Shown: piece by piece, positions 42,573 to 51,703 of the stretch | Numbering within the stretch: position 1 is the first letter of the stretch | How the letters are laid out: every line of letters begins with the position of its first letter | Source: Candidatus Peregrinibacteria bacterium | GTDB lineage: Bacteria; Patescibacteriota; Gracilibacteria; UBA1369; UBA12463 | Length of the DNA: 64,000 nucleotides | Assembly: GCA_026395555.1 (NCBI GenBank) | Contig: JAPLYO010000024.1 | Span: 124,001-188,000, forward strand | Direction: 5' to 3' | Position numbers and translations under genes: made by a program | Notes under the pieces: generated by a model | Seen by the model: only the letters and a program-made list of their open reading frames with translations | The model's database searches: none | What the model was told of the DNA's origin: nothing

Positions 42573-44864
42573 CTATAACGTCTGCTTCAGTATCATCGCA
42601 GACTTCTTTCCTACGACGCGGGCGAGTTCGTCCATGGTGGCGTTTTTGATGGCGTGGAGGGAACCGAAGTGGTTGAGGAGTTTTTTCTTGGAGAGTTCGC
42701 CGATTCCGGGGAGGTCGTCGAGTTCGGAGGAGATGAGTGTTTTGTTGTGGGCGAGGTTGGAGTAAGAGACGGCGAAACGGTGGGACTCGTCGCGGATGCG
42801 TTGCATGAGGTGGAGGGCGTGCGAGTCTTTTGGAAGTTGAATCGACTGTGATTCGTGGGGCATGAAGATCTCTTCTTCTTGTTTAGCGAGTGAGCAGATT
42901 GGGATTTGAAGGTCCATGTTTTTGAGCACTTCGATGCCGATATTGAGCTGCCCCTTGCCTCCGTCGAGGACGATGAGGTCGGGTTTTACGGAGAATTTTT
43001 TGTGTTGTTCGATGAGTTTTCCTGTCTCGATCATCAAAAGAGTGGTGTGTGGAATTTTGATAAATCCTTCCTGTTCGTGTGGATTTTTTAATTCGTTAAA
43101 TCCGAACTCTTCATATGAGTTGATGAGATCATCTGTGGCTTGTATGTACCATTTTTTTATAGTCTTATTTTTCTCAATGAAGCGATACAGTAGCTGATGT
43201 GATAGTTGTTTGTGGTCGTATTTGTCGTCGACCCAGAGTTGTGTAATTTCCGCGGAAATTGATGTGTATTCCTTTTTCTCGATGAAACCTGCGAGCGCTT
43301 TTTCTTTTATGAAGAGGGTGTAATTTTCGAGATTGATGGGTTCCGGTTTCTTGTTTTTGGCTGGCTTCTCTTGTGTTTTTTGAATTGCCTCGGCGTACTT
43401 CTTTGTGGCTTTGGCTAGGGTAAATGTCGACTTGGATAAATATTTGAGGCGACGGGAGAGTACCTCGCGCATGGATGCGTAGTCGTCGGGTTTGCCGTGT
43501 GGGATCGTTGTGAGTTTGAATCGTCGGTACTCGGAGTTTGCCGGTGCGCCACTCTGCATGACGACCATGGATGCGACGGTCGAGGTGCCGCCAAAGTGAG
43601 AGATGTCATAACACTCGATGCGTTTTGGGGGTTTTGGAAGGTTGAGTACTTTTGCGAGACTCTCGAGGGATTCACGTGGAACGACCTCTTCTTTGAGCCA
43701 TTTTGCCTTCTGTTGGTGAGCGTAACTTTTGGCGTTGGCAAGGGAGAGCTCGAGGAGTTTATTCTTTTCGCCAATTTGTGGCCAGTGAATGTTTACCTTC
43801 TTGGTTCTTTTCTCTGAGAGCCATTTTTCTAATAGTGGAATTGACTCGATATTTTCCGGAATGAGAATTTCCTCAGGAATGTTGGCACTGGTGATGTAGT
43901 AATCGCGGAGTATTGCCTCGGTAATTTCGCTTGTGGATGGGATTTCTTGCTTATCGTGATTTCCGGTGAATATGAAGTTTTCTTGACCCATGATGCGACC
44001 CTCGCGGATCTGAAAGAGGTTGGTGTAGATTTTGTTATTATCCACAACGAAGTGGAAGACGTCACAGTCTTTTCTGTTGGCATCGCTGATTCTTTGCTTC
44101 TCGAACATTTCCTCGATGAGTTTGATTTTGTCGCGTGTGGCTGCAGCTTTTTCGAACTTCTTATTCGTGGCGTGTGTCATCATTTCGTCCTGGAGTTGCT
44201 TGATGAGTTCGTCCGGCTTTCCCTTGAGGAAGTTGATAACTTTTTCGATAATTCCTCCGTACTCCTGAGGATTTACCTTGCCGATACATGGTGCGGCGCA
44301 ACGTTTGATATAGCTGTAGAGGCATGGATATTTGAGAACTTTGTTCGTGACCTCTACCTCGTTTTCGTTGTTATGGAAGCCCTTGTAGGCGATGTTGAGC
44401 CCGCAGTGACGATATGGAAGTACTTTTCGAAGAATATCGAGCGTCTGTTTGACCTTACGACCTGCGGTTTTTGGACCGAAGTAGAGTGCTTTATCTTTGT
44501 CTTTTCTTCGCGTAATGGTGACACGCGGAAAGTCCTCGGAAATATCTATTTTTATATAGACGAAGTTTTTGTCGTCCTTCATGAGGACGTTGTATTTCGG
44601 GCGGAACTGCTTGATCCAGTTCGTTTCGAGCATGAACGCCTCCAGATCGGTGCCTACCTCGATGTACTCGATATCGTCGATCAGGCTGACCATATACTCC
44701 TTCCTGTCGCCGAGATCGGCTGCTTTTTGGAAGTAGCTTCGTACTCGATTACGGAGATTAATTGCCTTTCCGATGTAGATGATTTTCCCATCGGCATCTT
44801 TCATCTTGTACACACCCGGAGATGTAGGGAGTTTGGCGAGGGTGTTTTCGAGTTTTTGGTTCAT
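42573..44864 (-). CDS. uvrC: Excinuclease ABC subunit C with an inserted GNAT-like domain
   Basis: The 763-residue protein is about 150 residues longer than usual. The GIY-YIG domain (LPTSPGVYKMKDADGKIIYIGKA), the Cys motif region and UVR motif are normal. The RNase H-like nuclease has its catalytic residues as YDISHFGG (D420), LIVLDGGKGQL (D634) and RDESHRFA (H695). Residues about 475-625 lie between the first and second catalytic Asp and look like a GNAT acetyltransferase: ISAEITQLWVDDKYDHKQL and EEFGFNEL. A helix-hairpin-helix tail ends it. UvrC makes both incisions in nucleotide excision repair. Start taken at ATG 44864, giving MNQKLENTLAKLP. Confidence 0.93.
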   Translation of the reverse strand: MNQKLENTLAKLPTSPGVYKMKDADGKIIYIGKAINLRNRVRSYFQKAADLGDRKEYMVSLIDDIEYIEVGTDLEAFMLETNWIKQFRPKYNVLMKDDKNFVYIKIDISEDFPRVTITRRKDKDKALYFGPKTAGRKVKQTLDILRKVLPYRHCGLNIAYKGFHNNENEVEVTNKVLKYPCLYSYIKRCAAPCIGKVNPQEYGGIIEKVINFLKGKPDELIKQLQDEMMTHATNKKFEKAAATRDKIKLIEEMFEKQRISDANRKDCDVFHFVVDNNKIYTNLFQIREGRIMGQENFIFTGNHDKQEIPSTSEITEAILRDYYITSANIPEEILIPENIESIPLLEKWLSEKRTKKVNIHWPQIGEKNKLLELSLANAKSYAHQQKAKWLKEEVVPRESLESLAKVLNLPKPPKRIECYDISHFGGTSTVASMVVMQSGAPANSEYRRFKLTTIPHGKPDDYASMREVLSRRLKYLSKSTFTLAKATKKYAEAIQKTQEKPAKNKKPEPINLENYTLFIKEKALAGFIEKKEYTSISAEITQLWVDDKYDHKQLSHQLLYRFIEKNKTIKKWYIQATDDLINSYEEFGFNELKNPHEQEGFIKIPHTTLLMIETGKLIEQHKKFSVKPDLIVLDGGKGQLNIGIEVLKNMDLQIPICSLAKQEEEIFMPHESQSIQLPKDSHALHLMQRIRDESHRFAVSYSNLAHNKTLISSELDDLPGIGELSKKKLLNHFGSLHAIKNATMDELARVVGKKSAMILKQTL

Positions 44865-44911
44865 GGGAGTATTGAGTATTTGCCTCTGCAATCTAGTCTT
44901 TCGGCTTGAGA

Positions 44912-44940
44912 TTGTAGCATGGACGGAATTTCATTAGAAT
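44912..44940 (+). promoter_or_regulatory. Leaderless promoter of the nucleotidyltransferase-like gene
   Basis: TTGTAG (44912-44917), 17-bp spacer, TAGAAT (44935-44940), 6 bases to the ATG at 44947. The -35 matches in its first three bases only. Confidence 0.5.
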
Positions 44941-44946
44941 AGATTT

Positions 44947-45846
44947 ATGGAGTCATTTCTTTCTATCGTGGCAGCTAATGGGCTTGAAGATACTATCTAC
45001 AAGACGGTTGCGTTCTTTGATGTGCTGGATTACTGCCTTACGGCTGAGGAAGTTTGTAGCAGATTAATGGGCTTTCAAGCGAGTTCGGAAGAGGGTCTGC
45101 TTGGTTTGGCGATGTGCTCAATGGTCGAAACCGATGGGATGTATTATTTTTTGAAAGGAAGGAGCGAGCTGGTGAAACTGAGAAATGAGAATGAAGCATT
45201 TCATCGTGAAATGTTGAATAAGGTTGAAAAATTGAAGTGGATTTTTGCTGTTACTCCTTTTTTGAAGGGAGTTTATGTTTGCAACACTCTTGCCATGACG
45301 CAGGCGCGACCTGGAAGTGATATTGATGTCCTTGTTGTAACGAGACGTAATCGATTATTTATTACGCGTACGTGCTTGCTCGTTTTGACGCAACTTTTGG
45401 GAGTAAGAAGGCATGGAGAGAAGATCGAGGGCAGGTTGTGTTTAAGTTTTTTTGTTGATGAGGATCATACCGATATGTCTGAGTTACTTCTGAAACCCTA
45501 TGATGTTTATTTTGCCTACTGGTTGCTATTGTTGAAGCCTGTCGGGAAGTCCCCTTCTCTTTTGAGTTCGAATGCGTGGATGAGAAATTATTTTTCTGAG
45601 AAGGTATTGGCTCGTGATGAGAGTGTTCGTGATGTTGCGTCGAGTCGTTCTTTTTTGATGAAGTTTTGGAATAAAGTAGAATTACTCCTATTGAATTGGC
45701 AGCTCAGACGAGCGTGTGCAAAGTTTATGGCTATGGGAAGGCCTCAAGGAGTCGTATTAGAAAAACACTGCCTGAAGTTTCACGATCAGGATATGCGGGA
45801 GAGGTATCGGGATGAGTGGGGGGAGAGAGTGAGTATCGAGAAATAG
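44947..45846 (+). CDS. Nucleotidyltransferase-like protein with N-terminal winged-helix-like region
   Basis: The 299-residue protein begins with a possible winged helix (VAFFDVLDYCLTAEEVCSRL). The region VCNTLAMTQARPGSDIDVLVVTRR resembles minimal nucleotidyltransferases, with the D-x-D pair in GSDIDVLVV; the upstream GS helix motif is replaced by NT. A later D (FVDEDHTD) could be the third catalytic acidic residue. Similar to nucleotidyltransferase-domain proteins of many small genomes. It may modify nucleotides or proteins, or be inactive. No toxin-type partner is adjacent. Confidence 0.55.
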   Translation: MESFLSIVAANGLEDTIYKTVAFFDVLDYCLTAEEVCSRLMGFQASSEEGLLGLAMCSMVETDGMYYFLKGRSELVKLRNENEAFHREMLNKVEKLKWIFAVTPFLKGVYVCNTLAMTQARPGSDIDVLVVTRRNRLFITRTCLLVLTQLLGVRRHGEKIEGRLCLSFFVDEDHTDMSELLLKPYDVYFAYWLLLLKPVGKSPSLLSSNAWMRNYFSEKVLARDESVRDVASSRSFLMKFWNKVELLLLNWQLRRACAKFMAMGRPQGVVLEKHCLKFHDQDMRERYRDEWGERVSIEK

Positions 45847-45864
45847 ATGGCTCATTTAAGCCAT
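45847..45864 (+). terminator. Possible terminator stem after the nucleotidyltransferase gene
   Basis: ATGGCT and AGCCAT form a perfect 6-bp stem with a 6-base loop, followed by an AT-rich stretch ending in TTTT. It lies between convergent genes. Confidence 0.45.
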
Positions 45865-45880
45865 AATATTATATTTTCCG

Positions 45881-45894
45881 ACGTCCTAGGACGT
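45881..45894. repeat. 14-bp perfect palindrome downstream of der
   Basis: ACGTCCTAGGACGT is a perfect palindrome two bases from the der stop codon. As RNA it folds into a 5-bp stem with loop CTAG. On the plus strand it is followed by TTCTACTTTTTT, so it could terminate plus-strand transcription. Confidence 0.5.
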
Positions 45895-45895
45895 T

Positions 45896-47311
45896 CTACT
45901 TTTTTCCGGAGCCCTTCTTCAAAGCGTTCTTTTTTGCCTTACCCTTTTCCATACGGTCGTGGTGAGTTTCGCGCTTGATGCCTTCTTCTTTCTTGTAGAA
46001 GCGGAGATCGATGGCGGTACCGCTGAATCCATAACGTTCACGAATTATTCGCTCAATGTAGCGCTTGTAGGAGAAGTGGAATAGCTCTGGATTTGATACC
46101 GTGACGATGAATGTAGGTGGATCTTTCTTGGTGTACTCGATTGAGTACATTGTAATCGTACGTCCGTGACTTCGAGGTGGTGCGTGACGGCTGATCGCCT
46201 CGGCAATAATCGTCTTGAGCTCGCCTTGGTCGATGTCCTTATTTCGCTCTTTGTGAATTTTTGATGCCAGATCGAAGATCTTCGTGATGTTCTTTCCCGT
46301 GAGCGCAGAGGTCATAATGATTGGGCTCCATGGGAGGAACTCGAACTTATGCTGAAGTTGGTGTGTAAGTTCTTCGGCTGCTTCGGTAGAAAGTTTATCA
46401 ATTTTATTAAGAAGAATGATTAAGCCCTTCTTTTCATCTTTAATATACCCGGCGATATGAGAATCTTGGCTTACGATACCCTCAGATGCGTCGATAACGA
46501 GAATGGCAATTTCTGACTCCTCCAAGGCTTTGATTCCACGGAGTACGCTCCAGAACTCCAACTCTCTTCCAATTTTTCCTCTCTTACGGATACCGGCGGT
46601 GTCTTTCAGGAGGAACTTCTGACCATTCCAATCGATCTCGGTATCTACCGTGTCACGTGTCGTGCCGGAGATATCTGAAACGATCATCTTGTCCTGACCG
46701 ATGAGCTTGTTGAGGAGCGATGATTTTCCTACGTTTGGACGTCCGAGAATGGCGATATTGATTCTTTCTTTGTCTGTCTTGAGTACGACCGGTTTTGCCT
46801 CTTTTTTGTATCCTAACTTCTTGAGCATCTTTTCTACGAGTATCTCCATCTCGTCGATACCGGTGCCATGATTTGCTGATATTGGACAGATATTCTCGAC
46901 TCCCATGCGGTAGTACTCCCCTATTTCCATCTCGTGACTTTTTCTATCGGTCTTGTTGGCGACACATATATATGGCTTTTTGGCCTTGAGAATAGTTCGA
47001 ATGACGTGCTGATCTTCAATCGTTGGAGGAAGTGATCCGTCTACGATAAACATAATGAAATTTGCCTCCTGAATCGCAAGAAGTGTTTGGGCATATACAT
47101 CCCCTTCGAGACTTACCTTCTTGCCATACTGAAGTCCGCCCGTATCTACGAGAATCGTCTCCATTTTTCCAATCTCGCATGACTGATAGATTCGATCACG
47201 TGTTGTACCCGCAATGTCAGAAGTAATGGCGACTTTTTTTCCGACCATTCGATTAAAAAGCGTTGATTTTCCTACATTTGGTTTTCCGATGATGGCGATA
47301 ATTGGCTTCAT
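45896..47311 (-). CDS. der: GTPase Der (EngA), ribosome assembly
   Basis: The 471-residue protein has two tandem GTPase domains: IIGKPNVGKSTLFNRM, DIAGTTRDR and DTGGL, then ILGRPNVGKSSLLNKL, DISGTTRDT and KDTAGIRKRGKI, and a KH-like C-terminal domain (about 350-445). Der is essential for 50S maturation. The C-terminus is very basic (KAKKNALKKGSGKK). The leader has no Shine-Dalgarno. Confidence 0.97.
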   Translation of the reverse strand: MKPIIAIIGKPNVGKSTLFNRMVGKKVAITSDIAGTTRDRIYQSCEIGKMETILVDTGGLQYGKKVSLEGDVYAQTLLAIQEANFIMFIVDGSLPPTIEDQHVIRTILKAKKPYICVANKTDRKSHEMEIGEYYRMGVENICPISANHGTGIDEMEILVEKMLKKLGYKKEAKPVVLKTDKERINIAILGRPNVGKSSLLNKLIGQDKMIVSDISGTTRDTVDTEIDWNGQKFLLKDTAGIRKRGKIGRELEFWSVLRGIKALEESEIAILVIDASEGIVSQDSHIAGYIKDEKKGLIILLNKIDKLSTEAAEELTHQLQHKFEFLPWSPIIMTSALTGKNITKIFDLASKIHKERNKDIDQGELKTIIAEAISRHAPPRSHGRTITMYSIEYTKKDPPTFIVTVSNPELFHFSYKRYIERIIRERYGFSGTAIDLRFYKKEEGIKRETHHDRMEKGKAKKNALKKGSGKK

Positions 47312-47366
47312 GTGCGATGACTTTTAGTGAGGTTGTTTCCTTGTTCCGCGCCATTTTGCCTCTTTT

Positions 47367-47395
47367 TTGCCATTTTGGCTACTCTTTGTTATGAT
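47367..47395 (+). promoter_or_regulatory. Leaderless promoter of the VirB2-like gene
   Basis: TTGCCA (47367-47372), 17-bp spacer, TATGAT (47390-47395) with extended TGT, then 6 bases to the ATG at 47402. The clearest leaderless promoter here; it sets the start. Confidence 0.8.
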
Positions 47396-47401
47396 GTGCC
47401 T

Positions 47402-47971
47402 ATGAAAAAGATTCTTTTAGCTTTGTTTCTCGGAATAATACTTTCATCTACCCTCGCTCCATCCCTTGTTTTAGCCCAGGATGCGACGCAGCAGCCGACA
47501 AGTTTGCTACCAACTGATGCCTCTACGACCGGTACTATTCCGGCGGGTTACAGTGTCGATTGTATTCGTTTTTTGAAAAGACCATCATTGAGAAATGAGG
47601 TTGTGAGTAATGATATTTTGTATGCCGGAGATGCGAAGGTTGTTTTCTTGGATGCGAATGGTTTAAAGGCGAAGGAGTCCTACGATATCAATGCTCGAGA
47701 GATGGCGCTTTCTTGCGGGATCAAGACGGGTCGAATTGATATGTGGTTAATTCCTTTTTACCTGGTGCGTGTTATTGATTTTGGACTTCTGCTCGCAGGA
47801 CTTCTTGCGGTCCTCTTCATTATTATTGGTGGATATCACTTCATCATCGGAAGTTATACCGAGGACAAGGAGAAGGGAAAGAAGACTATTCTCTATGCTC
47901 TAGGAGGTCTCGCCCTCTGTCTTTTGTCCTATACTATCGTCAATTTGCTGCTCTTGTTTGTAACCGCCTAA
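47402..47971 (+). CDS. VirB2/TrbC-like pilin-type secreted membrane protein
   Basis: The 189-residue protein starts MKKILLALFLGIILSS, a signal peptide with possible cleavage after LVLA. The soluble middle has two Cys (DCIRF; LSCGI). The C-terminal third has two close hydrophobic helices joined by a Lys/Glu turn: FIIIGGYHFIIGSYTEDKEK and LYALGGLALCLLSYTIV. This is the pattern of VirB2-like proteins found in Patescibacteria, where IxGGYxYxxSxG and a KGK turn are usual. A pilus or channel role with the TraG-like ATPase is inferred only. Confidence 0.65.
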   Translation: MKKILLALFLGIILSSTLAPSLVLAQDATQQPTSLLPTDASTTGTIPAGYSVDCIRFLKRPSLRNEVVSNDILYAGDAKVVFLDANGLKAKESYDINAREMALSCGIKTGRIDMWLIPFYLVRVIDFGLLLAGLLAVLFIIIGGYHFIIGSYTEDKEKGKKTILYALGGLALCLLSYTIVNLLLLFVTA

Positions 47972-47990
47972 TTCTTCACCCCTCCCCACC

Positions 47991-49208
47991 GTGAAACTAA
48001 ATGACTTATTTCGAAAGACACGAGTTATCGTAAAAAATCTGCGTGATAGTGTGGCGGAGGCGAGTAAACAACCCGCATTCGCTCATCCTATTGAGCGAGC
48101 TGAAGTCGTACACGAGCCTGCTGTGCAGGAGCTTACGCTTCGTATCTCCGGACCTTCTGTGGCTAAGGCTACATTGATTATTCTTGGACTTCTCACGTTG
48201 GCGTATTTGCTCAATGCTATTTCGGATATTCTTGTGGTCTTCTTCGTAGCCTTCCTCCTTGCTGCGGCGCTTGAACCTACGGTTGATTCGCTCCATAATA
48301 AGTGGAAAATTCCGCGTGGCATTTCCGTAATCGTCCTTTATCTTGTTTCGATTTTTGTTCTCGGATTTATTGTCTCCTATGTGTTACCTATTCTCGCGCA
48401 GCAGGTTTCTGAGTTGGCGGTGAGTCTCGGGCACTACTTGAAGAGCCTCGCAGAAGGAAAAAACTCTCTCCCTATCTCTGACCGTTTTCAGCCATATGTG
48501 CAGCAGTTCCTCAAGAGTGCCGACGTAAGTGACCTCGCGGGTCAGGTGGAAAATTCCCTGAAGCTTGTCGCTGATCAGCTCTTCACTATTGGTGGCAATA
48601 TCTGGGAGGTTATCAAGATCGTCTCTTATGGCTTTCTCAACACGGTTTTGGTGCTCGTCTTGGCCTTCTTTATGGTTGTTGAACGTAATGCGGTGGATAC
48701 TTTTATTTTCGCCTTCATCCCTGTTCGACACGAAGAATATCTCGATCGTAAGATTCTTCTCGTTCAGAAGAAGATTGGTTTCTGGGTACGAGGCATGCTC
48801 ATCATGATGCTTTCGATGGGTGTACTTGTTTATATTGGATTAACTATTTTTGGAATTCACTACGCGGCCGTTTTGGCTATTATCGCAGGCTTTTTGGAAC
48901 TTATTCCGGTTATCGGTCCGATCATTGCTTGGGCTATGGCCGTGCCGATCGTTCTCAATCAGTCGGGACTTAGTATTCTCCTGGTGACGCTTTTGTATTT
49001 TGTTGTTCAGCAGTTTGAGGGACACGTACTCCTTCCAGTCGTTATGAAAAAAATCGTCGGACTTAATCCGATTGTTATTCTCTTCGCGCTCTTGGTGGGA
49101 CATCGATTCCTCGGTGTGCTCGGCGCGGTTCTCTCTGTGCCGGTCGCGACGATGATCTCGATATTTGTGAATGACTTCTTCGCGAAGCCTCGCAGAAAAA
49201 GCGTCTAA
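47991..49208 (+). CDS. AI-2E family transporter (PF01594-like)
   Basis: The 405-residue protein starts at GTG (MKLNDLFRKTRV) and has about seven to eight membrane helices, the first near residue 58. It has the family's GFLELIPVIGPIIAWA motif and QQFEGHVLLPVVMKKIVGLNPIVILFALL, cut here in reading, near the C-terminus. Members include TqsA and other putative exporters; the substrate is unknown. It overlaps the convergent glycosyltransferase by 4 bp. It lies 19 bp after the VirB2-like gene, so they may be co-transcribed. Confidence 0.87.
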   Translation: MKLNDLFRKTRVIVKNLRDSVAEASKQPAFAHPIERAEVVHEPAVQELTLRISGPSVAKATLIILGLLTLAYLLNAISDILVVFFVAFLLAAALEPTVDSLHNKWKIPRGISVIVLYLVSIFVLGFIVSYVLPILAQQVSELAVSLGHYLKSLAEGKNSLPISDRFQPYVQQFLKSADVSDLAGQVENSLKLVADQLFTIGGNIWEVIKIVSYGFLNTVLVLVLAFFMVVERNAVDTFIFAFIPVRHEEYLDRKILLVQKKIGFWVRGMLIMMLSMGVLVYIGLTIFGIHYAAVLAIIAGFLELIPVIGPIIAWAMAVPIVLNQSGLSILLVTLLYFVVQQFEGHVLLPVVMKKIVGLNPIVILFALLVGHRFLGVLGAVLSVPVATMISIFVNDFFAKPRRKSV

Positions 49209-50341
49209 TCCGTAGACTTTTTTTGATACTGGGTCCACATGTCCTCTACATAATCGAGGAACTTTGACTTGAACGAGGTGAGTGAAAATTTCTTGGAGTG
49301 TTCTCGGATTCTTTCCGGGGAAAAGTCTTTGTAATTTCGTTCAAACTCGTGGACTGCGGCGATGATGCCCGCGGCGGTTTGCTCCTTGAAGAAGACGCCT
49401 GTGATACCTTCTTTTACCGTCTCAAGTGCCCCGCCTTCTTTGTAGGCGATGACCGGGCGACCGCTGGCCATGCTCTCAAGTGGTGTGATGCCGAAGTCCT
49501 CTACTTGCGGGAAAATGAGTGCTTTTGCGTTGGCGTAGATTGTTGGAATTTCCTCATCAGAAACATTTCCGAGGAATATGATATTTTTTTTCGCCTGTGC
49601 TTTTAGGTATTTTTCTTCCACTCCTGTTCCGACGATGACGAGTGGTTTTTCTAAAATGTTGAAGGCCTCGATGATGGTTGCAAACTTCTTGTATGGCGTC
49701 AGACGGCCAATTGCAAGGTAGTACTCCTTCTCTCCTTTTTCTATCGCAAAGTGCTCGAGATCGACCGGAGGATGAATGACGTCCGATGTTTTTCGATAAT
49801 ATTTTTGAATTCTTTTTTGGACGAAGTGGGAGTTGGTGCAGTATGCATCCACTCTTTCTGCGGCAAGACGATCCCACATCCTCAATCGATGCATAATTCT
49901 GTTTCCTAATTTCTTGGCCACAAAGTTCATTTTGTACTGCTTGATGTACTCGTTGTGATTGTCCCATGCGTAGCGCATTGGTGTGTGGCAGTAGCAGATG
50001 TGTAGCGTTTTTGGTTTGGTGATTATTCCCTTTGCGCAGCTGTGGGAGCTGGATATGACGATATCGAACTCATCTAAATTCATTGACTCAAATGCTAATG
50101 GCATAAGAGGAAGCATGAGCTGATGATGACTTTTTGCGAGTGGAATTTTTTGAAGAAATGAGGTGCGAATTTTTGCATTTTCAAATCCTCTCACCTTCTC
50201 CGGATTGTAGAGTGATGTGTATATTGGTGCTGATGGAAAAAGCTCGTGTAGCGCGAGGATTACCTTTTCTGCGCCACCGTTAACGGTTAGCCAGTCGCAC
50301 ACGATTGCTATTTTGAGATGTTGGAGCGTCATTGCCCACAT
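49205..50341 (-). CDS. Family 4 glycosyltransferase
   Basis: The 378-residue GT-B protein has IAIVCDWLTVNGGAEKVIL, AIGRLTPYKKFATIIEAF, IFLGNVSDEEIPTIYANA, FPQVEDFGITPLESMASGRPV, and a conserved EGGALETV. It resembles mannosyl- or similar transferases. The acceptor is likely a lipid-linked glycan. It is last in a four-gene minus operon (RsbW-like kinase, STAS, PrsW-like, GT4), 13 bp after the protease-like gene. Confidence 0.9.
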   Translation of the reverse strand: MWAMTLQHLKIAIVCDWLTVNGGAEKVILALHELFPSAPIYTSLYNPEKVRGFENAKIRTSFLQKIPLAKSHHQLMLPLMPLAFESMNLDEFDIVISSSHSCAKGIITKPKTLHICYCHTPMRYAWDNHNEYIKQYKMNFVAKKLGNRIMHRLRMWDRLAAERVDAYCTNSHFVQKRIQKYYRKTSDVIHPPVDLEHFAIEKGEKEYYLAIGRLTPYKKFATIIEAFNILEKPLVIVGTGVEEKYLKAQAKKNIIFLGNVSDEEIPTIYANAKALIFPQVEDFGITPLESMASGRPVIAYKEGGALETVKEGITGVFFKEQTAAGIIAAVHEFERNYKDFSPERIREHSKKFSLTSFKSKFLDYVEDMWTQYQKKSTD

Positions 50342-50354
50342 CTTAGGCTGTTGA

Positions 50355-51686
50355 TTAGCCTAAATCAAGCTTGAAGGAGTCGGCTTTTTCTTTTTTTAGG
50401 CGTTCTTCTTCTATGAATTTTCTGTACTCAGGAGTGTTCTGAAAATTTTCCGGAACTCCTCTTCCCTTGTCTTTTTGTAACTCGATCCATCGTGAAATTT
50501 GGCTTGTATCGGCTGCTCCTTGATTGGAGCTCAAAATAGTCGAGAGCGCTTTTTTGTATGGATCATTTCCCTCGAGCTGATCGATTGCCTTTTCTCTGAA
50601 GAGCTTGATGACGTTGTTGTTTGGATCGTGTTGCAGAAGTCGTTCGCAAATGTGAATAACATCGACGTAGCGTTTTTCATTGAACCACATGCCTGCTAAT
50701 TCGGTTATGACGTCCTCATCTTTTTTGGCCATAATTGATGGACCGTTACTTATGTCGTTCGTAAGAATCAGGTTTCCGGCCTTTCTCTTGAGGAGAAGCA
50801 TGAGGTAGCTGAAACTGATAATGACGAGTATGAGTGCCGGAGCGACGAGGCCGAATCCGACGAGAGAGTTAAATAATCCGTGTATTCCCATGGCTATCAG
50901 AAGTCCATAAAAGATTCTTTGCTCTTTGTAGGCTTTGCTCTGCGCTACGCCAAAATACCTGTTGAGGAATTTTGCAAAATATAATTTATTTCCCTCCCAG
51001 TTTGATTGTTCTCGGAAGTCTATCGCGAACTTGCTCACTCCATAGTGATATCCGAATATTCCTGAGACGGTGATGTGCATGGCCGAGGTGAAGAGGCTTC
51101 TGATGAGAAACATGCTCATGAAATCTTTGTACTGACCGCTTGCTATGACTCTGAAGAAATATGGATAGACGTTTTCCATGAAAGAGAAGCCAAGCGCTGC
51201 GATCATAGCGAACTTCACGGAGTCGTTGACGGTCTGCACAAGGAGATATTTTTCATCAATAAAACGGAGGAAGAGTTGTTTGAAAATTTCCTCAAGCATC
51301 GCGAGGATGAAGGTGATTACTACGGTGGCTATTGCGATACTCGGAATTTTTTCCGGGATCATCTCGAGGAAGTTGGTGCATGGAAACGATGCAAATAATT
51401 TCTGCATCAAGAGAAGTGGAATGACAGTCATGATGCCGCCGGCAAAGATGAAGGTGATGACACTTTTGCGTTTCTTATCATCTGAGAAGAGGAAGTAGAG
51501 CCAGATGAATGTCGGTATGAGTGTGATGAAAATGACGATTACTCCGCTCTTTGAAAATAATTGCGTGAGGTCGTTTGAGATTTTTGAGTTCGTGACAAAG
51601 CATTGCGCGACCGCTTCTGGCGATTCGACAAAAAATTTATTCCATAGATACCCCGGTAGTAAGCTTAATCGAGATAGCAGTGCCAT
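50355..51686 (-). CDS. PrsW-like intramembrane metalloprotease with C-terminal cytoplasmic tail
   Basis: The 443-residue protein has about eight membrane helices in the first 300 residues. PrsW-type sites are present: LAMLEEIFKQLF (EExxK), LGFSFMENVYPYF, SAMHITVSGIFGYHYG and GIHGLFNS. PrsW in Bacillus cleaves an anti-sigma factor. The tail (about 320-443) is soluble and charged, with a TPR-like stretch KRYVDVIHICERLLQHDP. It sits downstream of an RsbW/STAS pair, so a signalling role is plausible; the substrate is unknown. Confidence 0.75.
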   Translation of the reverse strand: MALLSRLSLLPGYLWNKFFVESPEAVAQCFVTNSKISNDLTQLFSKSGVIVIFITLIPTFIWLYFLFSDDKKRKSVITFIFAGGIMTVIPLLLMQKLFASFPCTNFLEMIPEKIPSIAIATVVITFILAMLEEIFKQLFLRFIDEKYLLVQTVNDSVKFAMIAALGFSFMENVYPYFFRVIASGQYKDFMSMFLIRSLFTSAMHITVSGIFGYHYGVSKFAIDFREQSNWEGNKLYFAKFLNRYFGVAQSKAYKEQRIFYGLLIAMGIHGLFNSLVGFGLVAPALILVIISFSYLMLLLKRKAGNLILTNDISNGPSIMAKKDEDVITELAGMWFNEKRYVDVIHICERLLQHDPNNNVIKLFREKAIDQLEGNDPYKKALSTILSSNQGAADTSQISRWIELQKDKGRGVPENFQNTPEYRKFIEEERLKKEKADSFKLDLG

Positions 51687-51703
51687 GCTCTATTTGTTAG
51701 GTA

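Noticed and set aside
43947-44909. Long plus-strand frame opposite uvrC
   Set aside because: It overlaps the conserved GIY-YIG and UVR domains of uvrC on the other strand, and it has no gene-like motifs.
47327-47401. Longer N-terminus for the VirB2-like protein
   Set aside because: A good -35/-10 pair lies inside it, and a signal peptide starts at 47402.
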